DNA of 64,000 nt from Blastococcus sp. DSM 46786 (GTDB lineage Bacteria > Actinomycetota > Actinomycetes > Mycobacteriales > Geodermatophilaceae): NCBI RefSeq assembly GCF_900109665.1, contig NZ_FOAO01000016.1, positions 1 through 64,000 of the forward strand. The letters run 5' to 3'. This document shows positions 28,804 to 38,164 of the stretch, piece by piece. The notes below the pieces were generated by a model. The model was not told the DNA's origin. It ran no database searches and saw only the letters and a program-made list of their open reading frames with translations. Numbering within the stretch: position 1 is the first letter of the stretch; every line of letters starts with the position of its first letter. Made by a program: the position numbers and the translations under genes.

Positions 28804-28880
28804 GGGGCCGCACCGTACGGGCAAGACATCGTTCGTGGGCCCCGCGAACGCACGAGCACGAATTCCGTGCACCGCGTGCC

Positions 28881-30377
28881 TCAGTACGCGCCCGAACCAC
28901 GGAGCACGGCGCCGACCGTCTTCCACAAGATCATCAGGTCGAGAGGCAGCGACCAGTTCTCGACATAGCGGACGTCCATCCGCACCGAGTCGTCCCAGGA
29001 GAGGGTGGACCGGCCGCTCACCTGCCACAAACCGGTGAGCCCAGGCTTCACCAGGAATCGGCGGTGCATGTCGTAGCCGTACTGCTCGACCTCGCTCTGC
29101 AGCGGCGGCCGCGGGCCCACCAGAGACATCTCGCCGCGCAGCACGTTGAAAAGCTGAGGCAATTCGTCGAGCGAATAGCGGCGCAAGATCTTGCCGATGC
29201 GAGTGACGCGCGGGTCGTCCTTCTTCTTGAAGAGGACACCGTTGCCGTCGCTCTCGGCGGCCAAGTCCCCCACCATCCGGTCAGCACCGACCACCATGCT
29301 GCGGAACTTCAGCATGTAGAACGGGCGGCCGTTACGACCGACCCGCTCCTGGCGGAAGAACACCGGGCCAGGGCTCGTGAACTTGACGGCCACAGCGAGC
29401 ATGATGAGCAGCGGTGCGATCACGAGAAGCCCGAAGGCGGCGGCCGAACGATCGAAGACGTCCTTGGTGAACCGGCGGACGCCCCGCAGTTCCGGCCGCT
29501 CCATGTGCAGCAGCGGCAGCCCGCACACCGGACGGATGCGCACACGGGGTCCCACGATCTCTGTGACGGCCGGCGCCAGCAACAACTCGGCGGCGGTGTC
29601 CTCCAACTCCCAGCCCAGGCGGCGCAACGCCGGCCCGTCCAGTTCCGGCGAGGGAAGCACGGCGACCGTGTCGATCTCGTGGCGGTGCACGACGTCGATG
29701 ACCTCGTCGAGCCGGCCCAGGACGGGCAACCCGTCGAAGCCGGCGCTCGTCGCATCCGGAAGGCAGCAGCCGACGACCCGGTAACCGTGGTGGGCCTCAC
29801 GCTGGATCTGCTCGTTCAGCCCCGCTACGCCGCTGCGGTGCCCGACGAGCAGCACGGTGGACCGGTATCGGCCGGCCCGACGCTGACGGTGCAGTCGATG
29901 CCGCTGGAAGTAGCGCTGCAGCAGCGTGAGCGCCGTGGCGAGCGGCAGTGCGAGGACGACGAAGCCACGAGCGACATCGAGCTGGAAGCCCCACGACACC
30001 GTGCCGACGGCGGCCAGCAGAAGGGCAGCAGCGAAGAAGATGCGCCGGAACTCCTCCGCCCCGACCCAGAGGAAGCGCTCCTCGTAGCTGCGGGCGACCA
30101 GCATGGCGAGCACCCAGACGACCGGAAGCACCACGGCCAAGAGGAAGGGCGTGTGGCCGGTGGTCGTCTCCTCGGCACCAAAACGCACCAGGTAACCAGC
30201 GACTGCGGCCGCGGCGGCGCAGAGTGCGTCTCCCAGCCCGATGCGCCGCACGTACGCGCTGCGCCAGGCCCGGCGAGCCGCCGTTCCGTCCCCGCGGAGT
30301 CGCATCCCGGAGATCTCAGCCTTGCCGACCGACTGCACCGAGTCACGAACCGTTCCGTCACCCACACGCGTTGCCAC
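28881..30377 (-). CDS. Initiating sugar-phosphate transferase, copy C
   Basis: The third paralogue of the polyprenyl-phosphate sugar transferase, about 498 residues. The order is N-terminal helices, a nucleotide-binding-like domain (LLVGHRSGVAGLNEQI), then a catalytic domain with FRQERVGRNG, MLKFRSM, DELPQLFNVLRGEMSLVGPR, KPGLTGLWQVSGRSTLSW and the C-terminus RGSGAY. GTG 30377 is the chosen start. GTG 30365 and an earlier in-frame start at 30458 are alternatives. It probably initiates the repeat unit of the second polymer, as the second BY-kinase lies directly upstream. Confidence 0.9.
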   Translation of the reverse strand: MATRVGDGTVRDSVQSVGKAEISGMRLRGDGTAARRAWRSAYVRRIGLGDALCAAAAAVAGYLVRFGAEETTTGHTPFLLAVVLPVVWVLAMLVARSYEERFLWVGAEEFRRIFFAAALLLAAVGTVSWGFQLDVARGFVVLALPLATALTLLQRYFQRHRLHRQRRAGRYRSTVLLVGHRSGVAGLNEQIQREAHHGYRVVGCCLPDATSAGFDGLPVLGRLDEVIDVVHRHEIDTVAVLPSPELDGPALRRLGWELEDTAAELLLAPAVTEIVGPRVRIRPVCGLPLLHMERPELRGVRRFTKDVFDRSAAAFGLLVIAPLLIMLAVAVKFTSPGPVFFRQERVGRNGRPFYMLKFRSMVVGADRMVGDLAAESDGNGVLFKKKDDPRVTRIGKILRRYSLDELPQLFNVLRGEMSLVGPRPPLQSEVEQYGYDMHRRFLVKPGLTGLWQVSGRSTLSWDDSVRMDVRYVENWSLPLDLMILWKTVGAVLRGSGAY

Positions 30378-30540
30378 TGCGCCACTACCCCCGTGAACCC
30401 GATGCGGCAGCCGCGCTCGGGCATCACAACCAGTCCGCCCGAGAACTCCAACGTTCAACCGCCGCAGCGAAGCTACCTGCTACAAGCGAACCTGAACAGG
30501 GCCGCAACACGAACTGGTCGTGAAGCCGTTGTGACCCGTA

Positions 30541-31962
30541 CTACTGCCCGTCCGCCGGCGCCTGTCCGTCGGGCGGCGGCACCTGCCGGTGCTTGCCGGG
30601 AGTTCGGTCGGGGTCGTAGCCGTAGCCGTAGCCGTAGCCGTAGGCCGATGCGAGCGCAGCCTTGGGCGGCACGATGTTGAGCACAACGCCGAGCAGGGAG
30701 GCGCCCACCCGCTCGAGAGTTGCGGCCGCCTGCTGCACCTGGTCTTTGCGCGTGCTGCCATAACGCACCGAGAGCACGACCCCGTCCATGTGGACCGCAA
30801 GACCGGTCGAGTCGGCCACAGGGAGCAACGGCGGAGCGTCGACCAGGACGAAGTCGTGGTCCGCCCGCAGCTTGTCGAGCAAGGAGGCCATCTGCCTGGA
30901 TCCCAGCAGTTCGCCGGGGTTGGGGGGCGTGGGCCCGGCCGCGACGACCGACAGGTTCTCGCGGTAGCGCTGGGCGATGTCCTCGACGTCGGCAGTTCCG
31001 GCGAGGACATTGGTGAGCCCGACGCCGCCCACGAGCCCGAGGTACCGCGTGACTTTCGGCCGGCGCAGGTCGGCCTCCACCACGACAACTCGCTGACCGG
31101 CATCCGACAGCGCAAGGGCGAGGTTGATGACCAGCGTGGTCTTGCCCTCGGCAGGCAGTGCGCTGGAAACCATGATGACCTTGGGCGGCTGGTCGACGTT
31201 GAGGAATTGCAGGTTGGTACGCAGCTGGCGGTAGTCCTCGACCGTCCGCCCGTCGCCGACGCGATCGATGGTGTGCGCCTTGTCCAGCGCAGCGTTCCGC
31301 AGCACGCTGCCGATGACCGGGGCGCCGGTCAGCTCGGCAGTCTCCTCGGGATCCTTGACCGAGCGGTCGAGTCGGGCGCGGAGGATCGCGAGACCGGCGC
31401 CGATGAGCAGGCCGACGAGCAGCCCGAGCGCGGTGTTGCGGCTGGTGTTCGGCGAGCTGGGCGCCGCCGGCACCTCGGGGCGGTCGGTGACCGTGACCTC
31501 CACCAGGGAGAACTCTTCGCCGTCCGGGGTCTCGAGCTCATCCACGAACTCGATGAACGTGTCCCCCACGGCGGCAGCGATGGCCGCAGTCAGCTCAGGG
31601 GAGGCGTCGGTGACCTCGACGTCGATGAGCACGGTGTCGGCCACCGCGGTGGCCGTGATCTGGTCGGCCAGCTCCGCCGGAGACACCGACAGGTCGAGCG
31701 CGTCGACGACCCGCGCCGCGACCTCCTCCCCAGCGATCAATCGGGCGTAGGAGGAGACCCGTTCCTGGGAGAATTGACTGCCCTGGAAGACGTCAGAGGT
31801 CGAGGTCGCGTCCCGCGTGGAGACGAAGAGCTGGGTCTCCGACGTGTAGAGCGGCGTCTGCAACTGGCTGGCACCGAAGGCGATCGCGCCACCGGTCAAC
31901 AGGCCGATCACTGGTAGCCACCACGCGGCGCGCAGCGCAGCCAGGACGTCCCTCAGTTCCAC
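30541..31962 (-). CDS. Polysaccharide co-polymerase/tyrosine autokinase (Wzc-like), copy 2
   Basis: A 473-residue paralogue of the protein at 13962. The Wzz domain has helices near residues 12-32 and 175-195 (GLLVGLLIGAGLAI). The kinase domain has Walker A SSALPAEGKTTLVINLA, Walker A' VVVVEADLRRP and Walker B FVLVDAPPLLPVAD. The tail has the tyrosine ladder AYGYGYGYGYDPD, five Tyr in ten residues, a likely autophosphorylation cluster encoded by a CCGTAG repeat near 30618-30645. GTG 31962 follows GGGGGC. It probably regulates the second EPS system (28.9-42.3 kb). Confidence 0.93.
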   Translation of the reverse strand: MELRDVLAALRAAWWLPVIGLLTGGAIAFGASQLQTPLYTSETQLFVSTRDATSTSDVFQGSQFSQERVSSYARLIAGEEVAARVVDALDLSVSPAELADQITATAVADTVLIDVEVTDASPELTAAIAAAVGDTFIEFVDELETPDGEEFSLVEVTVTDRPEVPAAPSSPNTSRNTALGLLVGLLIGAGLAILRARLDRSVKDPEETAELTGAPVIGSVLRNAALDKAHTIDRVGDGRTVEDYRQLRTNLQFLNVDQPPKVIMVSSALPAEGKTTLVINLALALSDAGQRVVVVEADLRRPKVTRYLGLVGGVGLTNVLAGTADVEDIAQRYRENLSVVAAGPTPPNPGELLGSRQMASLLDKLRADHDFVLVDAPPLLPVADSTGLAVHMDGVVLSVRYGSTRKDQVQQAAATLERVGASLLGVVLNIVPPKAALASAYGYGYGYGYDPDRTPGKHRQVPPPDGQAPADGQ

Positions 31963-32081
31963 GTCGCCCCCGATTCATCGACGCCGGCACGCTGGCGTCA
32001 GCACACTTGCCTTGAGTTGAGGACGATAGGTGACCGGTAGGAGTCGGGATCTCGATCGACTGCCGCCGTGCCCCTTGCGGG

Positions 32082-32636
32082 TCAGGTGAACCGCGGCCCG
32101 AGAACCTCTCCCGCCGGCTGGCCGAAGACCATGCCGTCGGGAACCTCGCCGCTCACCACGGTCCCCGGCTTGACCAGCGCCGAGACACCGATGCGGCTGC
32201 CACCGAGCACGATGCACCGGGCGGTCACCCAGGCGCCGTCCTCGATGGTCACCGGTCGGGTCAGCAGGGCCATGTCGCGCCGGTGGGCGTGCGAGCCGGT
32301 CGTGATGAACGTGCCCTGCGAGACGACAGCGTCGGAACCGATCGTGAGCTCGTCCTGGTTGTGCAGCCAGACGTCCTCGCCGATCCAGCTCCGATCACCG
32401 ATGGCGAGCTTCCACGGGAAGCGCACCCGCAGCCGAGGCCGCAGCACCACTCCGTCGCCGATCCGGGCACCGAACGCCACCAGGACCGCACGCCGGAGGC
32501 GGCTGCTGATCTGCCACGGGTTGCTGACCAGCAGGAGTTCGGCGACGCCCCAGGCATACACTTTCCAGGCCGGCGCCCCCCAGGACTCACCCGAACCGGG
32601 GGCAGCCGCGAGATCGATGACCGTCGGACGCTCCAC
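32082..32636 (-). CDS. WcaF-like sugar O-acetyltransferase
   Basis: A left-handed beta-helix acetyltransferase of 184 residues, the usual length of colanic-acid WcaF proteins. Hexapeptide repeats are visible (GARIGDGVVLRPRLRV, SWIGEDVWLHNQDELTIGSD, DGAWVTARCIVLGGSRIGVS) with the catalytic His region TGSHAHRRDM. It probably acetylates a repeat-unit sugar. GTG 32636 lies 7 nt after TATCCT, a leaderless arrangement. ATG 32672 with weak AGGT would add 12 residues. It diverges from the GT4 gene at 32695 with almost no space between. Confidence 0.85.
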   Translation of the reverse strand: MERPTVIDLAAAPGSGESWGAPAWKVYAWGVAELLLVSNPWQISSRLRRAVLVAFGARIGDGVVLRPRLRVRFPWKLAIGDRSWIGEDVWLHNQDELTIGSDAVVSQGTFITTGSHAHRRDMALLTRPVTIEDGAWVTARCIVLGGSRIGVSALVKPGTVVSGEVPDGMVFGQPAGEVLGPRFT

Positions 32637-32643
32637 GAGAGCG

Positions 32644-32649
32644 AGGATA
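32644..32649 (-). promoter_or_regulatory. -10 box of leaderless acetyltransferase transcript
   Basis: On the minus strand TATCCT is followed by 7 nt (CGCTCTC) and GTG 32636. It is the same box and spacing as at the antitoxin gene (24996). It lies only ~50 bp from the divergent GT4 start, so the two promoters must overlap. Confidence 0.5.
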
Positions 32650-32694
32650 CGGTTCGTTGAGTTCTCATACATGCACCGACCTGCGGGGGATTCT

Positions 32695-34020
32695 GTGCAA
32701 GCAACCACTGAACGGCCTGATCGGCATGAGCGCATCGTCGTCCTGGGCCTGAACTATGCGCCGGAGACGACCGGTATCGCACCGTACACAACTGGAATGG
32801 CGCGGCATCTTGCTGCCTGCGGCCACGAAGTGACGGCAATCACGGGGCATCCGCATTATCCGGAGTGGCAGCTACACCCCGGTTACGAAGATCCTCGCCG
32901 ACCGGAGGACGATGCCGGCGTTCGACTGATCCGCGTCTCCCATCCGGTGCCAGCGAATCCGCACGGCCTCTCCAGAGTGTGGATGGAAGCCGTCTTCGCC
33001 CTGCGCGCCGGCATGCGACTCGTCCGGGAGCGGCCTTCTGCGGTCATCGCCGTCAGTCCGGCCCTGTTGGCATTGCTCCCTGCGCTCCTGCTCCGGCCGG
33101 TGCTGCGCCATCGGGTCGGCGTCGTGGTCCAGGACCTCTACGGCGCCGCACTGTCGGAGACGGGACTGGGCGGCGGACTCGTCGCCCGGGCCACGGCCTG
33201 GCTCGAACTCTTCCTGCTGCGCCGGGTGGACGGAGTCGCCGTCATCCACGACGTCTTCCGTAGGCGACTCGTCGCCGCCGGACTGCCCAAGCACCGGATC
33301 GATGTCATCCCGAACTGGTCCCATGTGACGATGCCCGGCGCAGACCGGGCCGCTACGCGCCGCGACCTCGGCTGGCGCGAGGACGAATTCATCGCCCTGC
33401 ACGCCGGGAACATGGGCGCCAAGCAGGGCCTCGAAGGCCTGATCGACGTCCAGCGGCTCGCGAAGGAGCGAGGCAGCGCTGTGCGTGTCGTGCTCCTGGG
33501 GGACGGAGCACGCCGGGAGTACCTCCGCGACTACGCCGGCGAACTCTTCGACGCAACGTTCCTGGACCCCTTGCCCAAGGGGCGGTTCGAGGCTGCACTC
33601 GAGGCTGCCGACTGCCTCCTGCTCCACGAGCGACCGGGCGTCGTGGAGATGTCGGTGCCGAGCAAGTTGACGACGTACTTCACCGCGGGCCGCCCGGTGG
33701 TCGCGGCGACCGACCCGGCGAGCGGCGCCGCGGCGCTGATGGCCCTCTCCGATGCCGGATTGACCGTCCGGGCCGGCGATGCGGGAAGCCTCCTGGCGGC
33801 GATCGAGTCGTTGGCCTCTGCCCCCGCCATCGCGGAAGCCCATGGAGCCAACGGGCAGTACTACGCCGCGGAGCACTTGACCGGCGCCCGTTCGTTGGCC
33901 CTCATCGAGGCCTGGATCGAGGGGCTCGGCAGGGATCCGTTCAGGTCCGCTGAAGCTGCCCTGTCTCCAGTTGCTCGCAGTACCAGCGGTACGTCTGCTT
34001 CAGACCGTCCCGCAGCGTGA
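32695..34020 (+). CDS. GT4 glycosyltransferase (WcaI-like)
   Basis: A 441-residue GT-B enzyme. The N-terminus, IVVLGLNYAPETTGIAPYTT then HPHYPEWQ, is typical of WcaI-type transferases of colanic-acid-like clusters. The C-terminal domain shows FIALHAGNMGAKQGLEGLID and PLPKGRFEAALEAADCLLLH, then EMSVPSKLTTYFTAGRPVVA. GTG 32695 has GGGGGA upstream. ATG 32671 in frame is an alternative. The last 80 bp overlap the end of the convergent fcl gene, and the extra C-terminal residues ([15 protein letters not shown]) look like read-through of non-conserved sequence. Confidence 0.88.
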   Translation: MQATTERPDRHERIVVLGLNYAPETTGIAPYTTGMARHLAACGHEVTAITGHPHYPEWQLHPGYEDPRRPEDDAGVRLIRVSHPVPANPHGLSRVWMEAVFALRAGMRLVRERPSAVIAVSPALLALLPALLLRPVLRHRVGVVVQDLYGAALSETGLGGGLVARATAWLELFLLRRVDGVAVIHDVFRRRLVAAGLPKHRIDVIPNWSHVTMPGADRAATRRDLGWREDEFIALHAGNMGAKQGLEGLIDVQRLAKERGSAVRVVLLGDGARREYLRDYAGELFDATFLDPLPKGRFEAALEAADCLLLHERPGVVEMSVPSKLTTYFTAGRPVVAATDPASGAAALMALSDAGLTVRAGDAGSLLAAIESLASAPAIAEAHGANGQYYAAEHLTGARSLALIEAWIEGLGRDPFRSAEAALSPVARSTSGTSASDRPAA

Positions 34021-34906
34021 TCCTCGGCTCCCAGCCGAATGACTTGATCTTGCTGACGTCGAGCAGCTTGCGGGGGGTGCCGTCCGGCTTGCTGGTGTCG
34101 AACTCCAATTCGCCCTGGAAGCCCACCACCTCGGCGACGAGTTCGGCGATCTCCCGGATGGAAAGATCCTCACCGACGCCGATGTTGACGGGCTCCGGCT
34201 CGTCGTAGTGCTCGAGCAGGTGCACGCACGCGCGAGCCAGGTCATCGACGTGCAGGAACTCGCGTCGCGGCGCGCCCGTGCCCCAGACCGTGACGGACGA
34301 CGCGCCGGAGCGCGCTGCCTCGTCGAAGCGCCTGATCAGCGCCGGCAGCACGTGCGAACCCGTCGGATGGAAGTTGTCTCCCGGTCCGTAGAGGTTGGTG
34401 GGCATCGCCGAGATGTAGTGCAGCCCGTACTGCCGACGGAGCGCCTGCACGTGCAGCACGCCGGCGATCTTGGCAATGGCGTAGGCGTCGTTGGTCGGCT
34501 CCAGCGGGCCGGTCAGCAACGAGTCCTCACGGATCGGCTGGGGCGCGAACTTCGGGTAGATGCAGCTCGACCCTAGGAACAGAAGCTTGGTCGAACCGTG
34601 GCGCGCTGCCGCATCGAGCACGTTGACCTGGATGCGCAGGTTGTCGGAGAGAAAGTCCGCGGGGTAGGTGCTGTTCGCCAGGATCCCGCCCACCTTGGCG
34701 GCCGCGAGGATGACGGTGGCGGGTCGCTGCTCGGCGAAGAACGCTTCAACAGCCACGGGGTCACGCAGGTCCAGCTCGGACGACGACCGGGTCACCAGAT
34801 CGCCGAAGCCGAGCTGCTGGAGGTGGCGCAAGACAGCGCCGCCCACGAGGCCACGGTGCCCCGCGACGTAGGTGCGGGCACTCCTATCGAGCGAGGTTAC
34901 GGCCAC
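33941..34906 (-). CDS. fcl: GDP-L-fucose synthase
   Basis: Epimerises and reduces GDP-4-keto-6-deoxymannose to GDP-L-fucose. The 321-residue SDR has [35 protein letters not shown], the catalytic [11 protein letters not shown] (YxxxK) and [13 protein letters not shown] 34906 follows GGGGAG. It is divergent from gmd, which makes its substrate, so the pair supplies fucose for the polymer. Its 3' end overlaps the convergent glycosyltransferase by 80 bp. Confidence 0.94.
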   Translation of the reverse strand: MAVTSLDRSARTYVAGHRGLVGGAVLRHLQQLGFGDLVTRSSSELDLRDPVAVEAFFAEQRPATVILAAAKVGGILANSTYPADFLSDNLRIQVNVLDAAARHGSTKLLFLGSSCIYPKFAPQPIREDSLLTGPLEPTNDAYAIAKIAGVLHVQALRRQYGLHYISAMPTNLYGPGDNFHPTGSHVLPALIRRFDEAARSGASSVTVWGTGAPRREFLHVDDLARACVHLLEHYDEPEPVNIGVGEDLSIREIAELVAEVVGFQGELEFDTSKPDGTPRKLLDVSKIKSFGWEPRITLRDGLKQTYRWYCEQLETGQLQRT

Positions 34907-34992
34907 AGTCAGTTCTCCCCGTGTCGGATGCGCACCTAGGCTATCCGTCGACCCACATGGAAGCTTCGAGTGACAACCGCACGGGGGACAGC

Positions 34993-36006
34993 ATGGCCAA
35001 GTCTGCTTTGATCACGGGCATCACCGGACAGGACGGCTCCTACCTGGCCGAGCTCCTGCTCAGCAAGGGCTACGAGGTGCACGGCATCGTCCGCCGATCG
35101 TCGTCGTTCAACACCGAGCGGCTCGACGACATCTACCAGGACCCTCATGTCGCCAACCAGCGGCTGTTCCTCCACTTCGGCGACCTGAACGACGGCGTCA
35201 CGCTGATCAACATCCTGCGCGACGTCAACCCCGACGAGGTCTACAACCTTGGCGCCCAGTCGCACGTGCGCGTGTCGTTCGACCAGCCGGTGTTCACGGG
35301 CGACGTGACCGGAGTGGCTGCGATGCGGCTGCTCGAGGCGGTCAGGGCAGCTCGGGTGCGGACGAAGATCTACCAGGCGTCCTCGTCCGAGATGTTCGGA
35401 GCGACCCCTCCCCCGCAGGACGAGTCGACGCCCTTCTACCCCCGCAGCCCTTACGGAGCGGCGAAGGTCTACGCGTACTGGGTCACCCGGAACTACCGCG
35501 AGGCATACGACCTGTTCGCGGTCAACGGCATTCTCTTCAACCACGAGTCGCCACGACGTGGCGCCACGTTCGTGACCCGCAAGGTGACCCGGGCCGTGGC
35601 CCGCATCCAGGCCGGCCTGCAGGACAAGTTGTACATGGGCAACCTCGATGCGGTGCGGGACTGGGGATACGCCCCGGAGTACGTCGAGGGCATGTGGCGG
35701 ATGCTCCAGGCCCCCAAGCCGGAGGACTACGTTCTTGCCACGAATACCGCGTACTCGGTCAGGGACTTCGTTCGCATGGCTTTTGAGCACGTGGGACTCG
35801 ACTGGGAGAAGTACGTCGACTACGACGCCCGCTACGAACGACCGACGGAAGTAGATGCACTCATCGGCGACTACTCGAAGGCCAGGGACGGGCTTGGCTG
35901 GAAGCCTAAGGTGCACACTCCCGAGCTCGTGCGCATTATGGTTGATGCCGACATAAAGTTGCTCGAAGACGAGCGGACCGGTCGACTTGTCCGGATTGAC
36001 AAGTAA
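34993..36006 (+). CDS. gmd: GDP-mannose 4,6-dehydratase
   Basis: Converts GDP-mannose to GDP-4-keto-6-deoxymannose, the substrate of Fcl. The 337-residue enzyme has [62 protein letters not shown] (YxxxK) and [13 protein letters not shown] 34993 has GGGGGA upstream. A TAGGCT box at 34937-34942 is a candidate -10, giving a ~45-nt leader. TAA overlaps the ATG of the next gene by one base (TAATG), so it heads the plus-strand operon to 42.3 kb. Confidence 0.95.
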   Translation: MAKSALITGITGQDGSYLAELLLSKGYEVHGIVRRSSSFNTERLDDIYQDPHVANQRLFLHFGDLNDGVTLINILRDVNPDEVYNLGAQSHVRVSFDQPVFTGDVTGVAAMRLLEAVRAARVRTKIYQASSSEMFGATPPPQDESTPFYPRSPYGAAKVYAYWVTRNYREAYDLFAVNGILFNHESPRRGATFVTRKVTRAVARIQAGLQDKLYMGNLDAVRDWGYAPEYVEGMWRMLQAPKPEDYVLATNTAYSVRDFVRMAFEHVGLDWEKYVDYDARYERPTEVDALIGDYSKARDGLGWKPKVHTPELVRIMVDADIKLLEDERTGRLVRIDK

Positions 36007-36917
36007 TGGGAGTCAACAGTAGAGCTGGCAGTCGCACCCTAAAGACGAGCGACTTCGCACCCCGATCGATACCCGTCAGCGTTATCGTCCTGACCAAGAA
36101 TGAGTCGGCCAACATCGGTCACACCCTGCGTCAACTATCACCGTTCGATGACGTCATTGTCGTAGACTCGGACAGTACTGATGACACGCGCCAGATCGCC
36201 AGTTCGCAGGGTGCCAGAGTAGTGCTGTTCGAGTGGAACGGCCAATATCCCAAGAAGAAGCAGTGGTCCTTAGAGAACACAGGAGCCACGCATGACTGGG
36301 TGCTCCTTCTAGACGCGGACGAGTATCCAACTGCTGACTTGGTACGCGAGATCGACGCCCTGGTCCGCTCCGGAGCCTTGGCCACCGGACCTGACGCGTA
36401 CGATATCCAACTCTCCTACCGGTTCGCGGGGCGCATCCTGCGCTTCGGCCACCGAGTATCAAAGCGGAGCCTGCTGAACAAACACACTGTTCGCTTTCCT
36501 GAGGTTGGCGACCTCGACGCGCCTGGCATCCGCGAGGTCGAAGGTCACTATCAGCCGCAAGGCTGCGAAGAGCCGGGGCAGGCACAGGCAGCGCTAATCC
36601 ATGATGATCGCGATCCAGTATCTACCTGGTTCGAACGCCACAATCGTTACTCTGACTGGGAAGCTCATTTACGACGCAATCGTGCCGTACGTCGTCAGGT
36701 CGCCGCCTTGCGCTCGGACCGAGGAGCTCGCTTCGACAGCGTCCCAGGGAAGCCCGTACTCTTTTTCTTGTACTCGTACTTCGTCAAGCTTGGGTTCCTC
36801 GACGGCCGCGCTGGCCTAGATTACGCGCTTGCACTTTCCATGTACTATTGGCAGATTTCCGTCAAGGTTCGAGAGAAGAGCCAGGGCGGTGCTGAAACCT
36901 CCGCGCGCCGTAGCTGA
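36006..36917 (+). CDS. GT2 family glycosyltransferase
   Basis: A 303-residue inverting GT-A enzyme. It has PVSVIVLTKNESANIGHTLR, DVIVVDSDSTDDT and the metal-binding DxD in WVLLLDADEYPTADL, resembling WaaE/KdtX-type transferases. The C-terminus FLYSYFVKLGFLDGRAGLDY is typical of that subgroup and may touch the membrane. It starts inside the gmd stop (TAATG). From here the DNA becomes clearly less GC-rich, suggesting acquired sequence. Confidence 0.88.
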   Translation: MGVNSRAGSRTLKTSDFAPRSIPVSVIVLTKNESANIGHTLRQLSPFDDVIVVDSDSTDDTRQIASSQGARVVLFEWNGQYPKKKQWSLENTGATHDWVLLLDADEYPTADLVREIDALVRSGALATGPDAYDIQLSYRFAGRILRFGHRVSKRSLLNKHTVRFPEVGDLDAPGIREVEGHYQPQGCEEPGQAQAALIHDDRDPVSTWFERHNRYSDWEAHLRRNRAVRRQVAALRSDRGARFDSVPGKPVLFFLYSYFVKLGFLDGRAGLDYALALSMYYWQISVKVREKSQGGAETSARRS

Positions 36918-38163
36918 CGAGCAGCCGAGATGCGGCCACGTTGGCGCATCCCGGATTCTGCTAGCCAGCGTTTCGGCGACTCTTCCATTTGTCAGAGGCG
37001 CGATAGGCGACTACTCGGCGTACTGGTCGAGTGCCGTCATCGGCCTGGTACTCGTCATGACCATCACGGGCCGCGTAAGCGTTCCTCCGAGGGGAGGAGG
37101 CTTCCTTATTGTCGTGGCGCTACTTTCGTGCGCTGCCGTCGCTAGCTCTCCAGAGGCTGACGCCCCCTTAGGCTCTGTAGTGGTGACCATTCAGATGATC
37201 GCCATGGTCGGCTTTGCGCCCCTAGCCGCCTCCTGGATCCATAGGCACCGCCCTAGCCATATCCGCATCGCCGCCGTATGGTTCACGACTGCCCAGACGG
37301 CCTCCTCCCTCGCCGGCGTTCTCCAGGCTGCAGGACTTGAGGTGCTGGGAGAAAGCAGTCTCTACGGACGCTCCCCCGGACTCGCGGGGCACCCGAACAC
37401 CATGGGAGTCATGGCCTCCGTCGCCATCTTGATCACGATCGAGGGTTACAGGCGGCAGCACGCACAACGAAGCCCATTGCGAGGCATCCTCGTAGCGACG
37501 TTCATCGTGAATGCAACGGGTTTGCTGGTCACCGGGAGCACTTCATCGATGATCTCCTTCGTAGCTGCATTACTCGTTTATGCATACCTTCGGCGGACTT
37601 CGGCGCTCGTCTACGTGGTCGGTAGCGTCACAGCACTGCTAACCCTAGCTCTAGGGGTAACCATCGCTTCGTCTAGCGGCGCGTTCGCATCCCCCGTGGA
37701 CCGACTCGCCCAGGTGACCGGACAAACCGACGAGATCAGCACCATTGAAGACCGTATCCGCACCGTGGCATACGCGTGGAACGGCATCGTGGACAATCCC
37801 CTGTTCGGCGCAGGAATGGATGACGCGAGCGGTGGAACCTTCGATGGGGTCGTCCTCACGCATAATCTTCCGATTCGCGCTTGGTATCAGGGGGGACTTT
37901 TTGCTTTCATCGCCATCGCTACGGTCTATGGAATTATGATCGGCGCAATCATTAAGGCGAGTAGGCGGCGCCCCACCGATAGCGCGCTCCCCGTAGCCGT
38001 AGCCGCGATCCTCGCCGCATTCGCGTTAACATCGGCCATGTTACAACAACCGTTGTACTGGGCGATATTCTCGACATCGATCGCCGTAGCGCTTCACTCA
38101 AATGCTGAGACGTCTAAGCCGTCAGTCATAAAGGCGGTCCAATCGCGAGTGGCGTGCAGTTAG
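36889..38163 (+). CDS. Wzy-like O-antigen/EPS polymerase, copy 2
   Basis: A ~424-residue protein with ten or so hydrophobic helices and the conserved O-antigen ligase/polymerase stretch GRSPGLAGHPNTMGVMASVA, then LVTGSTSSMISFVAALLVYA and NPLFGAGMDD...HNLPIRAWYQGG. It would polymerise the second polymer. GTG 36889 overlaps the preceding gene by 29 bp. No cleaner start was found. Confidence 0.85.
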   Translation: MLKPPRAVADEQPRCGHVGASRILLASVSATLPFVRGAIGDYSAYWSSAVIGLVLVMTITGRVSVPPRGGGFLIVVALLSCAAVASSPEADAPLGSVVVTIQMIAMVGFAPLAASWIHRHRPSHIRIAAVWFTTAQTASSLAGVLQAAGLEVLGESSLYGRSPGLAGHPNTMGVMASVAILITIEGYRRQHAQRSPLRGILVATFIVNATGLLVTGSTSSMISFVAALLVYAYLRRTSALVYVVGSVTALLTLALGVTIASSSGAFASPVDRLAQVTGQTDEISTIEDRIRTVAYAWNGIVDNPLFGAGMDDASGGTFDGVVLTHNLPIRAWYQGGLFAFIAIATVYGIMIGAIIKASRRRPTDSALPVAVAAILAAFALTSAMLQQPLYWAIFSTSIAVALHSNAETSKPSVIKAVQSRVACS

Positions 38164-38164
38164 G

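Noticed and set aside
28856-28870. GCACG-AATTC-CGTGC inverted repeat as a terminator or operator
   Set aside because: Only 5 bp arms, and it sits just past the end of one minus-strand gene. Too weak to annotate.
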